NCBI GenBank assembly: GCA_022566535.1
Contig: JADFIR010000013.1
Span: 17,890-81,889 of the forward strand
Direction of reading: 5' to 3'
DNA length: 64,000 bases
From: Planctomycetota bacterium
GTDB lineage: Bacteria > Planctomycetota > Phycisphaerae > Phycisphaerales > SM1A02
Below the pieces are notes generated by a model, which was not told where the DNA came from, did not search any database, and saw only the letters and a list, made by a program, of their open reading frames with translations. Of this stretch, positions 45,260 to 53,707 are shown piece after piece. The position numbers were made by a program, and so were the translations under genes. Each line of letters opens with the position of its first letter. The stretch's first letter is position 1.

Positions 45260-46672
45260 TCAGTCGCCGTCATCAATCGGCAGCGGATCGGTCGCCTCCC
45301 CGCGCGTCCAGGCGCGGACGTTGGGCAGCAGCAGATCGGTGCAGAGGATCTTGAGGCATGCAGCTACCGGGATGGCCAACAACATGCCGTAGACACCCAT
45401 GATGGAGCCGCCCGCCAACACCGCAACAAGGATCGTCACGGGATCCAGGTTGGTCGCCTTGCCCGCTATCATGGGAGTGAGAAGGTAGCCGTCGATGACC
45501 TGCACGATGCCGAACACCAGCGTCGGCCAAAGGATGACACCCCACCACCCCAACCATATTGTGGGCTCCTCGGCTGGCAGACCAAGCTGATTGAAGAACA
45601 GCAGGCCCACCGCCAGCGGAACGCCGACCATGCCGAGATACGGAACGGCACAGAAGACGCCGACCACGAAGCCCAGTGCGATCGAATATGGCACGTCGCA
45701 GATCCACCAACCGATGGCAAGCATCGCACCCATGATCAGGGCGATCACAATTCGTCCCCGGACGAACCCGGCGACGACGCGGTCCATCTTGCTGAGCAAT
45801 TCGAGGGTGCGCAGCCGGTTTGACTCGGGAATCAGGCTGCGGCCGAAGTTCGCCACGGCTGGGTACGAGGCGCTGAAAAAGAAGAAGTAAAACGGGATCA
45901 GGAACGCGAGGAACCCGAGGCGAATGATGCCGCCAAGCAACGCGCCCACCGCCCTGGCCCCGCCTTTGGCCAGACCGAGCCACCCCTGGGACTGCTGATC
46001 AGGTCCCTCGCTTGTGGAGGAGAGCCCAGAGACCCGCTGGAGCTCATCCCGCACGATAGCCCGGATGCGAGCCTCCTCATTCTCCCTGGTCGCGCTCATC
46101 TCGATCGCGACGCTGGCTCCAGCGTCAGAGGATTCTGGCGCAGGCGGCGGGTTATCCAAGCTGCCGATCGATCGCGGTTGTTCTCCAGATTCGCCAACAT
46201 CCTCGCGAGCGGTATCGGGTGCCCCGGGTAGATATTTGATCAAACCGCCTGCCTGCTCCCGCCACGGCTCGGGGAGAAGTCCGCTGAGTTTGACGGCCGT
46301 CTCATGGAACTGGCCTTGCTGATACTTCGTCACCAGATCAGCGGTCTGACCCACAACGACCGGGATGACGACCGCCAGTACGGCAAGGAGGGCCATCCCG
46401 ACCGAACCCAACAATCCGCCGACCACGATCGGTCGGCTGAGCTTGCGATATCTTGACAGCCGCGCAACGAGCGGCTCGAACAGATAGGCCAGCAGAAGTG
46501 CCACGAGCAGCGGAACGGTAACAGCCCGCAGCGCGTAGCCCAGCCAGACCAACGCCGCCACCACCGCCACCAGCAGCACATCACGCACCGCCTGGATCTG
46601 CCAGATGCGTAGACGGTCAAAGGGAACGTTGGGGCCCCGGCGGGGCGACTTCTGCTCGCTTTGCTGCACCAT
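45260..46672 (-). CDS. AI-2E family (PerM-like) transporter
   Basis: 470 residues. Eight hydrophobic segments in the PerM/YdiK pattern: VLLVAVVAALVWLGYALRAV and PLLVALLLAYLFEPLVARLS at the start, AVLAVVIPVVVGQTADLV, and at the C-terminus GVFCAVPYLGMVGVPLAVGL and LDPVTILVAVLAGGSIMGVY, the best conserved family region. A soluble insertion of about 100 residues (about 160-235, charged, Ser/Glu-rich) lies between helices 3 and 4. The family name comes from autoinducer-2 export claims; for PerM-like members sodium/proton antiport is also reported, so the substrate is open. It stands alone, convergent to the HEPN-like gene. Confidence 0.9.
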   Translation of the reverse strand: MVQQSEQKSPRRGPNVPFDRLRIWQIQAVRDVLLVAVVAALVWLGYALRAVTVPLLVALLLAYLFEPLVARLSRYRKLSRPIVVGGLLGSVGMALLAVLAVVIPVVVGQTADLVTKYQQGQFHETAVKLSGLLPEPWREQAGGLIKYLPGAPDTAREDVGESGEQPRSIGSLDNPPPAPESSDAGASVAIEMSATRENEEARIRAIVRDELQRVSGLSSTSEGPDQQSQGWLGLAKGGARAVGALLGGIIRLGFLAFLIPFYFFFFSASYPAVANFGRSLIPESNRLRTLELLSKMDRVVAGFVRGRIVIALIMGAMLAIGWWICDVPYSIALGFVVGVFCAVPYLGMVGVPLAVGLLFFNQLGLPAEEPTIWLGWWGVILWPTLVFGIVQVIDGYLLTPMIAGKATNLDPVTILVAVLAGGSIMGVYGMLLAIPVAACLKILCTDLLLPNVRAWTRGEATDPLPIDDGD

Positions 46673-46782
46673 GCATCCGAGCCTATCGCATCAGGCCAAC
46701 CTGGCAAGTCGCTAAGGCTTGAGGACGATTCATGTGCGGACTCACCCCGCCCTGCTACCGCCTTACCCCAGCTTGGGCTTCG

Positions 46783-47187
46783 TCACCCGGCGCCGATCCG
46801 CGAGAGCAGCACCTCACGATTGAACGCATCTTCGAAGTCGTACACGGCCTGGAAATCCTCCAAGGAATCGCTGGAGGTCCTCGTCATCAAGCCTGCATCG
46901 ATCATGGCGAAGACGATTTGGCCAAAGTCGTTTGTCCGCTTGACATTCCAATGCTCAAGCACCACGGGCGCTAGCAACCCATAGGTCTCGATCGCCAGGT
47001 CGCGCAAACCAATACACAGTTCCTGGCCAGTGATGTGACGATCGGCTTCGTCAAGCAACTCCGCGTCCTCGTGCACGTGCTCCACGGCATAATTGAGACC
47101 TTCCCGCACGAACGCGAAGGCTTCGACTGGATAGGGACCGGCAGCCAGAAGCTTCTTCCAGATGAGTTCTTGTTGATGTTGACTCAT
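46783..47187 (-). CDS. Minf_1886 family (planctomycete/verrucomicrobial) protein
   Basis: 134 residues from the ATG at 47187 (MSQHQQELIW). The pattern YPVEAFAFVREGLNYAVEHV, HITGQELCIGLRDLAIETYG, LLAPVVLEHW and DFGQIVFAMIDAGLMTRTSS with DSLEDFQAVYDFEDAF is that of the Minf_1886 family, which is restricted to planctomycetes, verrucomicrobia and relatives. No function is known. The gene follows the 3-methyladenine glycosylase gene after 68 bases on the same strand. It is good evidence for the taxonomic placement of the window. Confidence 0.88.
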   Translation of the reverse strand: MSQHQQELIWKKLLAAGPYPVEAFAFVREGLNYAVEHVHEDAELLDEADRHITGQELCIGLRDLAIETYGLLAPVVLEHWNVKRTNDFGQIVFAMIDAGLMTRTSSDSLEDFQAVYDFEDAFNREVLLSRIGAG

Positions 47188-47255
47188 CGTGCGAATACCG
47201 TTGGGGCCCAGGAGCGTCATCATATCGGCCTGATGGGCCGATGACACCCAAAAAG

Positions 47256-47876
47256 TCAAGTCTTCGCCCTGGTCTGTCGGCCAGAGACATGCGGGTGATC
47301 CTTGATGTGGAACCGCAGCAGTCGCCGGGCCCAAACACCGGCGGATTCCACGCCTACTCGCGCGGTTCGGACCACTCGGCTCGGGGGCAACGGTCGAGGC
47401 CGCAGCTGTTCCACGAACAAGAACCGACCCCGGCGAAGATCGACGCCGTCCAGCGCGCGATCGATCCCAAGCGCCTGGGTCAGCTTCGCCGGCCCCGAAC
47501 AGAGGTCGCGCTCGTGGTTGGCGATTCGACGATTCGCAAACATCTGGTCGATCCCCTGGGTGGGCTCAAGCGCCCGCAGCAGCACTGCCACGCCGTTGCC
47601 GGCCTGACCGCACACGATGTTGAGGCAATGGTGCATCCCATAGGTCAAATACACATAGGCATGGCCGCCGGCCAGATACATCGATTCGTTGCGAGCAGTC
47701 CGCCGGCCGCGGTAGGTGTGCGCGGCTTGATCGCGCGCCCCAAGATACGCTTCGACCTCGACGATCGTCCCGGAAAGGCGATGACCGTCAACGATGCGAA
47801 CGAGTTGTTGCCCAAGCAGACGCCGCGCAACCGTGACCGGATCAGCTGAATACGCTGTGAAGCGCGGCGTCATCAT
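47256..47876 (-). CDS. DNA-3-methyladenine glycosylase (AAG/MPG type)
   Basis: 206 residues from the ATG at 47876 (a second ATG follows directly; GGAGGG is 5-8 bases upstream). The enzyme flips out and excises alkylated purines. Family segments: DPVTVARRLLGQQLVR, SGTIVEVEAYLGARDQAAHT with the catalytic Glu, NESMYLAGGHAYVYLTYGMH, HCLNIVCG, AVLLRALEPTQG, LCSGPAKLTQALGI and the C-terminal TARVGVESAGVWARRLLRF. It is of the eukaryote-like AAG fold rather than AlkA or Tag. The amidohydrolase gene ends 45 bases upstream on the same strand. Confidence 0.93.
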   Translation of the reverse strand: MMTPRFTAYSADPVTVARRLLGQQLVRIVDGHRLSGTIVEVEAYLGARDQAAHTYRGRRTARNESMYLAGGHAYVYLTYGMHHCLNIVCGQAGNGVAVLLRALEPTQGIDQMFANRRIANHERDLCSGPAKLTQALGIDRALDGVDLRRGRFLFVEQLRPRPLPPSRVVRTARVGVESAGVWARRLLRFHIKDHPHVSGRQTRAKT

Positions 47877-47921
47877 GCCCTCCCGAGCCGACAACGGTTG
47901 TATGGCCGCCTCAAACGATAT

Positions 47922-49193
47922 TCAAGTTGTTGGTCCGGTCTGCGACTCGCCAGCTGGAACGGGAGCAACGATCCACTGCACCGGGTCATCGCGTTGTAGA
48001 ACCTGTCGGAGCGGATCAAGTGGGTTGCGAGGATCAAACGTTGCGGCCAGCAGCCCTGCCGTCGGCCCCGGAGCCAGCGTGACAAGCGATGGGTCAACCC
48101 CCAGCGCGACCGCCCCTGCCGTCGTCGCCATCCGCAGCAGCGTCATGGGATCGGTCCCGTCGCGTCGATACAAGAAGCGCATCTCATCCAACACGCTGAT
48201 TCGATCGGGCGTGTCCAGACAAATCAGGCTGTCGGTCCCCAGCGCGACGTTGACCCCTGCTTCGAGCATTTGACGATAGCGATGCGGCGACCGGCCCGGC
48301 TGCGGGTGGCCGAAATACGCGCTGGCCCGAGGGCAGTACGCCACGGTGGTCCGCCAATCGGCCAACAGCTCCAGGTGCCGATCTTCGACATAATTCAAAT
48401 GCGCGGCGATGAACGGGGTCGCACGCAGCGCGTCGGCGAGATAGTCGATCGGATGGGCCTGATGGGCGTGAATGGTCTCGTCCCAGACCCCCAGGCGCTT
48501 CAGCAGCCCGGCCAGCGGCCCCTCAGCCGTCCTGATGAATTGCAGCTCCTCAAGGGATTCCGCCAGGTGCGTCGCCACGGGCACGCCCAGCTCGGCCGCG
48601 GCTCGGTACACGTCGATCCCGCACGAATAAGGCGCATGCGGCCCAGCACCGAGACGCAGGCCATCTTGGCTCCCATCTCGATTCGATTCGGACTTCACAG
48701 CCTCGGTAAGCGCCCGAATCGCGTTGCCCTGGCGTCTACCCACGCCGAAGACTTCCAGAAAGCTGACGCCTGCCAGGCCGGCTGCCCGCAGCTCGCCAAT
48801 CGGGATCAACGAGCCGGCTCCGGCGATGTCTCCCACCAGGGCTGTGCCGCCAGCACGGGCCAGATCAATGCCCCGGCGAACCGAAGCCGCGATCGCCTGG
48901 TCATCTCCTGCCCGCTTGAGTCGAACCTGCTCGATCCACTCCACGAAATCCCCGCCGAACGGGACGGGGCCGATGTGGCTGAGGTCCAGATGGCAATGGA
49001 CGTTGACCAGGCCGGGCAGCAACACCGCATCAGGCAGATCAACTGTCCTTGCACCCGACGGTCGGCCGATCGCTGCCGGGGCGCCGGCCGCCCCAATGTG
49101 CGGCCCATCAACAAGAACCGCCCCCGGACCGACCCGGCAGCCCTCAGCATCCACCACCAGGCCCGCTCGGATCAGCGTTCGCCGGCCGCCCAT
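47922..49193 (-). CDS. amidohydrolase family protein (metal-dependent deaminase type)
   Basis: 423 residues from the ATG at 49193 (MGGRRTLIRAG); the long open frame upstream is antisense to the OmpA-like gene and was rejected. The metal site is built from H66 and H68 in LVNVHCHLDLSH, the His of THLAES, the His of IAAHLNYVE and the Asp of LGTDS. This set is typical of the TrzN/SAH-deaminase/aminofutalosine deaminase branch, which removes amino or chloride groups from purine-like or triazine substrates. The C-terminal part (LLRMATTAGAVALGVDPSLV) is also family-like. The substrate cannot be assigned; a role in menaquinone (futalosine) synthesis is one possibility. Confidence 0.87.
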   Translation of the reverse strand: MGGRRTLIRAGLVVDAEGCRVGPGAVLVDGPHIGAAGAPAAIGRPSGARTVDLPDAVLLPGLVNVHCHLDLSHIGPVPFGGDFVEWIEQVRLKRAGDDQAIAASVRRGIDLARAGGTALVGDIAGAGSLIPIGELRAAGLAGVSFLEVFGVGRRQGNAIRALTEAVKSESNRDGSQDGLRLGAGPHAPYSCGIDVYRAAAELGVPVATHLAESLEELQFIRTAEGPLAGLLKRLGVWDETIHAHQAHPIDYLADALRATPFIAAHLNYVEDRHLELLADWRTTVAYCPRASAYFGHPQPGRSPHRYRQMLEAGVNVALGTDSLICLDTPDRISVLDEMRFLYRRDGTDPMTLLRMATTAGAVALGVDPSLVTLAPGPTAGLLAATFDPRNPLDPLRQVLQRDDPVQWIVAPVPAGESQTGPTT

Positions 49194-49391
49194 TTGACTC
49201 AAAGCCGTTCCACGCGGTGACTTCCAACCTTCCAACGGGCGACGACCGCTCAACTTCCAAAGCCGCCTTGACCGACAACCAACATGTCGGCTCAATGCGC
49301 TGTAGCATACCGAGCCGGTGACTCGACTACGACTGATCCGTCCCGGACTTGGCCCCCGGACTTCACCCCAACCGCTTGTGAGGACTATCCC

Positions 49392-50222
49392 ATGCGACGT
49401 GCCGCTTCGATCACTACCGTTACGTTTCTGATTGTTGGCAGTGGTTGTGTCCAACAGGACAAGTTCGACCACGCTCGTATGAGCGTTCTCACTCAAGAGG
49501 AGATGATTCTCAGCCTCGAGGATGAGCGAGACGACGCCAAGACAGATTTGCGCACGGCCCGCAAGCAACTTGCCGAAGCCAAGGCGCAGAACGGTTCGTT
49601 GCAGACGCGAATCAACGGCCTCAACGAACAGGTGCAGACGCAGGCTCGCCGATACGACGGGCTGCTGCGGCGCGTCAGCCAGCTTGAGTTTGGTCCTCTG
49701 CCCGTGGAGCTTGAGGTCGCGCTGGATCAATTGGCCTCGGCGTATCCCAACCTGCTCTCGTTCGACGCGTCCACCGGGATGCTTCGCTTTGCCAGCGACT
49801 TCACGTTCGACCTCGGCTCGGCGGAATTGAAGCCGGACGCCGCCGCCACCATCGCTACGCTGGCCGACATCCTCAACGCCGAGCAGGCCTCTCCGTTTGA
49901 GCTGCGCATCATCGGCCACACCGACAACGTGCCCATCGAGCGCCCCGCCACCCGCCAGAGGCATCCGACCAACATGCATCTGTCCGTTCACCGTGCGATC
50001 TCGGTGCGCACGGCGTTAACGGGCGCGGGCGTTGAGCCGGCGCGCATTCAAGTAGCCGGGTACGGCGAGTTCCGACCGATCGTTCCCAACGGCCCCAAGG
50101 GCGCGGCGCAAAATCGTCGCGTCGACTTGATCTTGGTACCTATGCCGCAGCGACTCGCCGAGCAGGAGACATCGAGGACCCCAGCGGACCGACGAACCGT
50201 CACCGCGGACCCGGAGAAGTAG
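49392..50222 (+). CDS. OmpA family lipoprotein
   Basis: 276 residues from the ATG at 49392. Lipoprotein signal TVTFLIVGSGC with the Cys at 19. A coiled-coil region follows (about 40-110, RDDAKTDLRTARKQLAEAKA, TRINGLNEQVQTQARR). The C-terminal OmpA domain includes DFTFDLGSAELKPDAAATIA, RIIGHTDNVPIERP, NMHLSVHRAISVRTALTGAG, VAGYGEFRPIVPN and RRVDLILVP, with the peptidoglycan-contacting Asp and Arg positions kept. It shares its plan with the lipoprotein at 32965, so the two are paralogues. Divergent from the amidohydrolase gene. Confidence 0.92.
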   Translation: MRRAASITTVTFLIVGSGCVQQDKFDHARMSVLTQEEMILSLEDERDDAKTDLRTARKQLAEAKAQNGSLQTRINGLNEQVQTQARRYDGLLRRVSQLEFGPLPVELEVALDQLASAYPNLLSFDASTGMLRFASDFTFDLGSAELKPDAAATIATLADILNAEQASPFELRIIGHTDNVPIERPATRQRHPTNMHLSVHRAISVRTALTGAGVEPARIQVAGYGEFRPIVPNGPKGAAQNRRVDLILVPMPQRLAEQETSRTPADRRTVTADPEK

Positions 50223-50292
50223 CCCCCGCTGCAACGAGCGCCACTGACATCGCACATATCGCGCTGTCCTTCAAGGCCTGATTGCCCTCAGA

Positions 50293-50314
50293 GCCGGGCT
50301 GCCCCCAGCCCGGC
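50293..50314 (+). terminator. possible terminator after the OmpA-like gene
   Basis: GCCGGGCT-GCCCCC-AGCCCGGC, an 8-bp perfect stem, 70 bases past the stop of the OmpA-like gene and followed by CTTCATTGT. The T-run is weak, so Rho-independent termination is only possible. Confidence 0.45.
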
Positions 50315-50321
50315 CTTCATT

Positions 50322-50480
50322 GTGCCTTCACACCAGCCCCACCCACCCGCTCAAGGGCCTGGTGCATACGGCGACGGCGACTTCATCGATACCGATAAGT
50401 ACAACGACGACAGCACCCACAACGATGTCAACGAGCTCACCTTCCGCGGGCGTGCCCTGATATTGGAGAATCTAGTTGAC
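50322..50480 (+). pseudogene. RHS repeat protein fragment (upstream piece)
   Basis: The frame reads GPGAYGDGDFIDTDKYNDDS, then THNDVNELTFRG, which matches the YD-repeat region of planctomycete RHS proteins, where D-D-THNxVNELT is a recurring stretch. There is no full-length RHS gene here. The frame continues straight into the small gene at 50481, so a fusion product starting at GTG 50322 is conceivable. Confidence 0.55.
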
Positions 50481-50801
50481 ATGATATCGACTCCTATCTT
50501 CATTGCGGAGGGGGATGACATGTATGTCTGCAGCACATTAGAGGATGCTGAAGTAGCGCTTGAGCCTATCGACGTCCGTGCCGGGATATACCGAGGGTTT
50601 GATGCCGCGGGACGCTACCTAAACATTACTACAGATGGTAAAGGAGTTTCGATCACGTTAGGTGAAGAAACCCCGAGCCACGCACGTGAGCTGACTGAGC
50701 TTATCCGCTCCTTCATGGTCGCGTGCGGTGCGGTCGACGCTGTGTACCGCGCGCGCGACCTCACCGATCTGGTTGAGGCCGCCAAGAGGTATATTGTATA
50801 G
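50481..50801 (+). CDS. small orphan immunity-like protein within RHS remnants
   Basis: 106 residues from the ATG at 50481; GGAG lies 12 bases upstream. The sequence PIFIAEGDDMYVCSTLEDAE, VALEPIDVRAGIYRGFDAAG then RYLNITTDGKGVSI has the pattern of small proteins often found next to RHS and other polymorphic toxins, thought to be immunity proteins; I know no named family for certain. The C-terminal half (HARELTELIRSFMVACG, RARDLTDLVEAAKRYIV) is helical. It lies exactly between two RHS fragments and its codon usage is less GC-rich than that of the neighbours. The toxin it would have neutralised is not present. Confidence 0.5.
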   Translation: MISTPIFIAEGDDMYVCSTLEDAEVALEPIDVRAGIYRGFDAAGRYLNITTDGKGVSITLGEETPSHARELTELIRSFMVACGAVDAVYRARDLTDLVEAAKRYIV

Positions 50802-50879
50802 TGTGCCAATATTTGGAATGATCCTCTACATCTTGGGGGACGGACAAGAGGACGGGAGTGTCTTTCATGCCTGTGCCTG

Positions 50880-51365
50880 ATTACCGACACCGGCAAGATG
50901 GTCGAGTGGGTCAAGTATTCCGCCTACCGCGTCCCATTCGGCCTGCCTAAAGGCGATTCTGACAGCGACGGCGATCTCGACACAACCGATGTCACCCAGA
51001 TCAGAACGTGGTACCGAGACTCACAGTACGACGTGCGCAGCGATCTGGATCTCGACGGCGATGTGGACAGCACCAACTACTCTACGGCCAATGGCGCTAG
51101 CCCCATCACCCTGGGCTGGGGCGCAAGATCTTGGACAGGGAACCGCAAGGGCTACGCCGGCAACGTGCTCGATGACGCCCTGGCCAGCGCCTCCCACCTC
51201 TACCACGTCCGCAACCGCGTGCTGAACTCCGACCTCGGCCGATGGCTCACGCGCGATCCGGTCGGATATGCCGATGGCACGAATCTCTATGAGACTCTAT
51301 CAGCAGCCGTCGCGCTGAGTGGAAATGCCGGTATCCTCCGCAGTCGATGCCCACGGTTGCCCTGA
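50880..51365 (+). pseudogene. RHS protein C-terminal core remnant
   Basis: The frame ITDTGKMVEWVKYSAYRVPF is the typical RHS end-of-core pattern. It continues with a dockerin-like insert (DSDGDLDTTDVTQIRTWYRD, DLDGDVDSTNYS) and ends with LYHVRNRVLNSDLGRWLTRD, PVGYADGTNLYE, the RHS core signature. Normally a variable toxin tip follows NLYEY; here it is followed by about 20 unrelated residues and a stop inside the start of mlaE. The upstream core is missing. This is a degraded RHS gene. Confidence 0.65.
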
Positions 51366-52186
51366 GCACCATTTCCCAGCTCGGCCAAGCGGTGTTGCTG
51401 GCGGTGGCTGGGTTCGGCCGGTTCACCCGGTTCGCGGGCGCCACGGCCATGTGGTTGTTTCTGCGGCCGGATCGTTGGTGCCGGTGGCATCTGCTGGGGC
51501 GGCAGATGTACTCCGTGGGGGTGGCGTCGATCCCCGTGGTGGCGATCACCGGGGCGTTTATCGGCATGGTGCTGGCCCTGGAAGGCTTTGGCCAATTCGA
51601 GGCCTTGGGGCAGCAAGGCAGACTCGGCGGCATCATCAATGTCTCGGTCACCAAACAGATCGGGCCGGTGCTGGCGGCGGTGATGGTCGCCGGCCGGGTC
51701 GGGGGCGCGCTTGCGGCCGAGCTGGGAACCATGCGGGTCACCGAACAGCTTGACGCGCTTCGGGCGATGGCTGTGGACCCGATCGGCCATCTGGTCGTGC
51801 CTCGGTTCGTCGCTTGCGTGGTGATGACGCCGATTCTGACTATCTACTCCGACCTGCTAGGCGTATGGGGCGGCTGGTTGATCACAGTGCGGTACCACGG
51901 TGTTTCCGAGTATGAATACTGGGATTTCACGCGGTATTTCGTCGAGTGGTGGGAGCCGACCTCGGGCCTGATCAAGAGTGTGTTCTTTGGGGCCAGCATT
52001 GGTTTGATCGCCTGCTACAACGGGTTCCATTCCCGCCCGGGCGCAGCCGGCGTCGGCCGGGCCGCGACCGACGCGTTCGTGCAGAGTTTCCTAGCCATCA
52101 TCATGCTCAACCTCATTCTGGCAAGTTTGCTCAACACCATCCATGCGAGCTTCATCGCCGAGGAAGGCTTGTCCGCGTTGGGGTAA
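51347..52186 (+). CDS. mlaE: MlaE-type ABC transporter permease
   Basis: 279 residues from the ATG at 51347 (MPTVALSTISQLG), overlapping the end of the RHS remnant by 19 bases. Family segments: GVASIPVVAITGAFIGMVLA, QIGPVLAAVMVAGRVGGALA, AELGTMRVTEQLDALRAMAV (the EQLDAL coupling helix contacting MlaF), PRFVACVVMTPILTIYSDLL and SIGLIACYNGFHSRPGAAGV. Five or six membrane helices. MlaE is the inner-membrane part of the phospholipid transport complex with MlaF and MlaD, which are encoded together at 31140-32839, not here. No other mla gene is near. Confidence 0.93.
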   Translation: MPTVALSTISQLGQAVLLAVAGFGRFTRFAGATAMWLFLRPDRWCRWHLLGRQMYSVGVASIPVVAITGAFIGMVLALEGFGQFEALGQQGRLGGIINVSVTKQIGPVLAAVMVAGRVGGALAAELGTMRVTEQLDALRAMAVDPIGHLVVPRFVACVVMTPILTIYSDLLGVWGGWLITVRYHGVSEYEYWDFTRYFVEWWEPTSGLIKSVFFGASIGLIACYNGFHSRPGAAGVGRAATDAFVQSFLAIIMLNLILASLLNTIHASFIAEEGLSALG

Positions 52187-52515
52187 CAGAGACGCACCCA
52201 CGCGTGAGAATACCGATCGATTGGAAGGTTCATCGAGCGTAGACCAAGCGCACCTTGGCGTTTCAAGGCCGCACTCAACGCGCCGTACGGGCCCTGCTCA
52301 GGCACACCACTCCGGTAGGCCCTGGAAGCAGGCTACCTGGAGCACAACGCGCGTTGGCGCGCTCGATGCAACAACTGCGTACTATGATGTCTGTAGTATT
52401 ATGTCGGCCCCATTATTGCGCTGCAGAACGCCCAGGTGACACGTCGCAAGTGGTAAGCGGCAAAGTGCTGTCGCGCTGCGGGCGTACGGTGCCGGTCTAA
52501 CCCCGGGAGGCTGCG
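52187..52515. other. spacer without recognised gene
   Basis: About 330 bases with no supported reading frame or structure. The only clear signal is GGGAGG at 52504-52509, the ribosome site of the next gene. Confidence 0.5.
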
Positions 52516-53643
52516 ATGAACCTCGCTGGAGTAGTGCTCGGAGCTCTGATCGTCGTCGGCCCTCCTTCGGGTCAACCGCCGATGGGACCGCTGCAGCGCT
52601 ACGATCCGCGGTTGTACGACTTCACTATTGATGTGACGCTCACCACGTCATGGCAGTTGGACGCTACACAACAAAGAACCTACAACCTCGTCAATGCCCC
52701 GATCGTGATGCCGATCATCTTCCAGGGCACATTCAGTTCAGTGTCGAAAGATTCGCTACGGGCACGGTTGTGGTTGGGCGGTCGCGAGGACATTGACCTG
52801 ACCAGTCGCACGAGGCTTGACGACGGATTCCCGCATCACACACAACTGGCCGTGCTCACGATCAGGGAGTTCCACGGCAAGTCGCTGCGATGGCAGCTTG
52901 GTTACCGTGCCCAGGTGTGGTCCAGCCGCCTGAAGAATGAGAAGGCCGCAGCCGCCATCGGCTGGCCGAATGAATGGCCCAAGGAAGTGCAGGACGGCTT
53001 GAAGCCACAGAAATACATTGAATCCGATGATCCCTTCTTTGCCCAAGCCGTGGAGCACGCCAGCGAGGGCAAGCTGCGGCTGGTTCCGCCCTACCTTGCC
53101 GCAAAGGATCTGGTCCGGTACTGCCTGAACGAGATCCGTCTCAGCGGCGGCGGGCTCGGTCGTGGCAACGCCGGGGTCGTGCACGGTCTGCAGATCATCG
53201 GGGCCAAACGGGCAGCGACCGAAGGCGTCGGCGGACCGCACGACCTGGTGTGCGTGTGCGTGGCCATGCTTCGAGCAGCCGGCATCCCGGCTAGACCGGT
53301 CATCGGCGTGCATGAAGAGAAGAAGCTTGGCCGAACGAGGTTTGTCAGTTGGGCGGAGTTCTATCTGCCCGAGGCGGGATGGGTCCCGTTCGACCCGGTC
53401 GAGATGCGAGGCAAGGTCCGCAGCTTAGATGTCCGTCGCCCGTGGCCGGAGTTCGGCACGATGAAGGACCTCAATCGCCGTATTCCGCTGACGTACCATT
53501 TCATGCCGCCAGCCGCGGTCCAGACCCCACAGTACCCTTCAATATGGGGTTGGGATCCGCGCCCAGGCGGCGATCCATCCAGCCAGCAACACATACGTTT
53601 GAGCATCACCTCACGCGGTCGCGGAACCGACGACCCGCACTAA
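52516..53643 (+). CDS. transglutaminase-fold protein lacking the catalytic Cys and His
   Basis: 375 residues from ATG 52516, with GGGAGG about 7 bases upstream. A weak N-terminal hydrophobic stretch (MNLAGVVLGALIVVG) may be a signal. The second half matches the transglutaminase-like fold: YLAAKDLVRYCLNEIRL, then GGPHDLVCVCVAMLRAAGIP, ARPVIG, then VSWAEFYLPEAGWVPFDPVE. In active enzymes these are GGxCxDxAxLFVALLRAxGI, PAR and HAWxExYLPGxGWVPFDPT. Here the catalytic Cys position is Pro and the His position is Val, while the Asp (FDPV) and the structural residues are kept. A protein-binding or regulatory role is possible. Two cysteines two and four residues on might substitute. Nothing in the neighbourhood indicates a role. 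Confidence 0.75.
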   Translation: MNLAGVVLGALIVVGPPSGQPPMGPLQRYDPRLYDFTIDVTLTTSWQLDATQQRTYNLVNAPIVMPIIFQGTFSSVSKDSLRARLWLGGREDIDLTSRTRLDDGFPHHTQLAVLTIREFHGKSLRWQLGYRAQVWSSRLKNEKAAAAIGWPNEWPKEVQDGLKPQKYIESDDPFFAQAVEHASEGKLRLVPPYLAAKDLVRYCLNEIRLSGGGLGRGNAGVVHGLQIIGAKRAATEGVGGPHDLVCVCVAMLRAAGIPARPVIGVHEEKKLGRTRFVSWAEFYLPEAGWVPFDPVEMRGKVRSLDVRRPWPEFGTMKDLNRRIPLTYHFMPPAAVQTPQYPSIWGWDPRPGGDPSSQQHIRLSITSRGRGTDDPH

Positions 53644-53707
53644 AGCGGGGCACCGATCTGGTTCACGCAATGATCCTGCCACGCCGATCACTCATCAAAC
53701 CAAGTGC

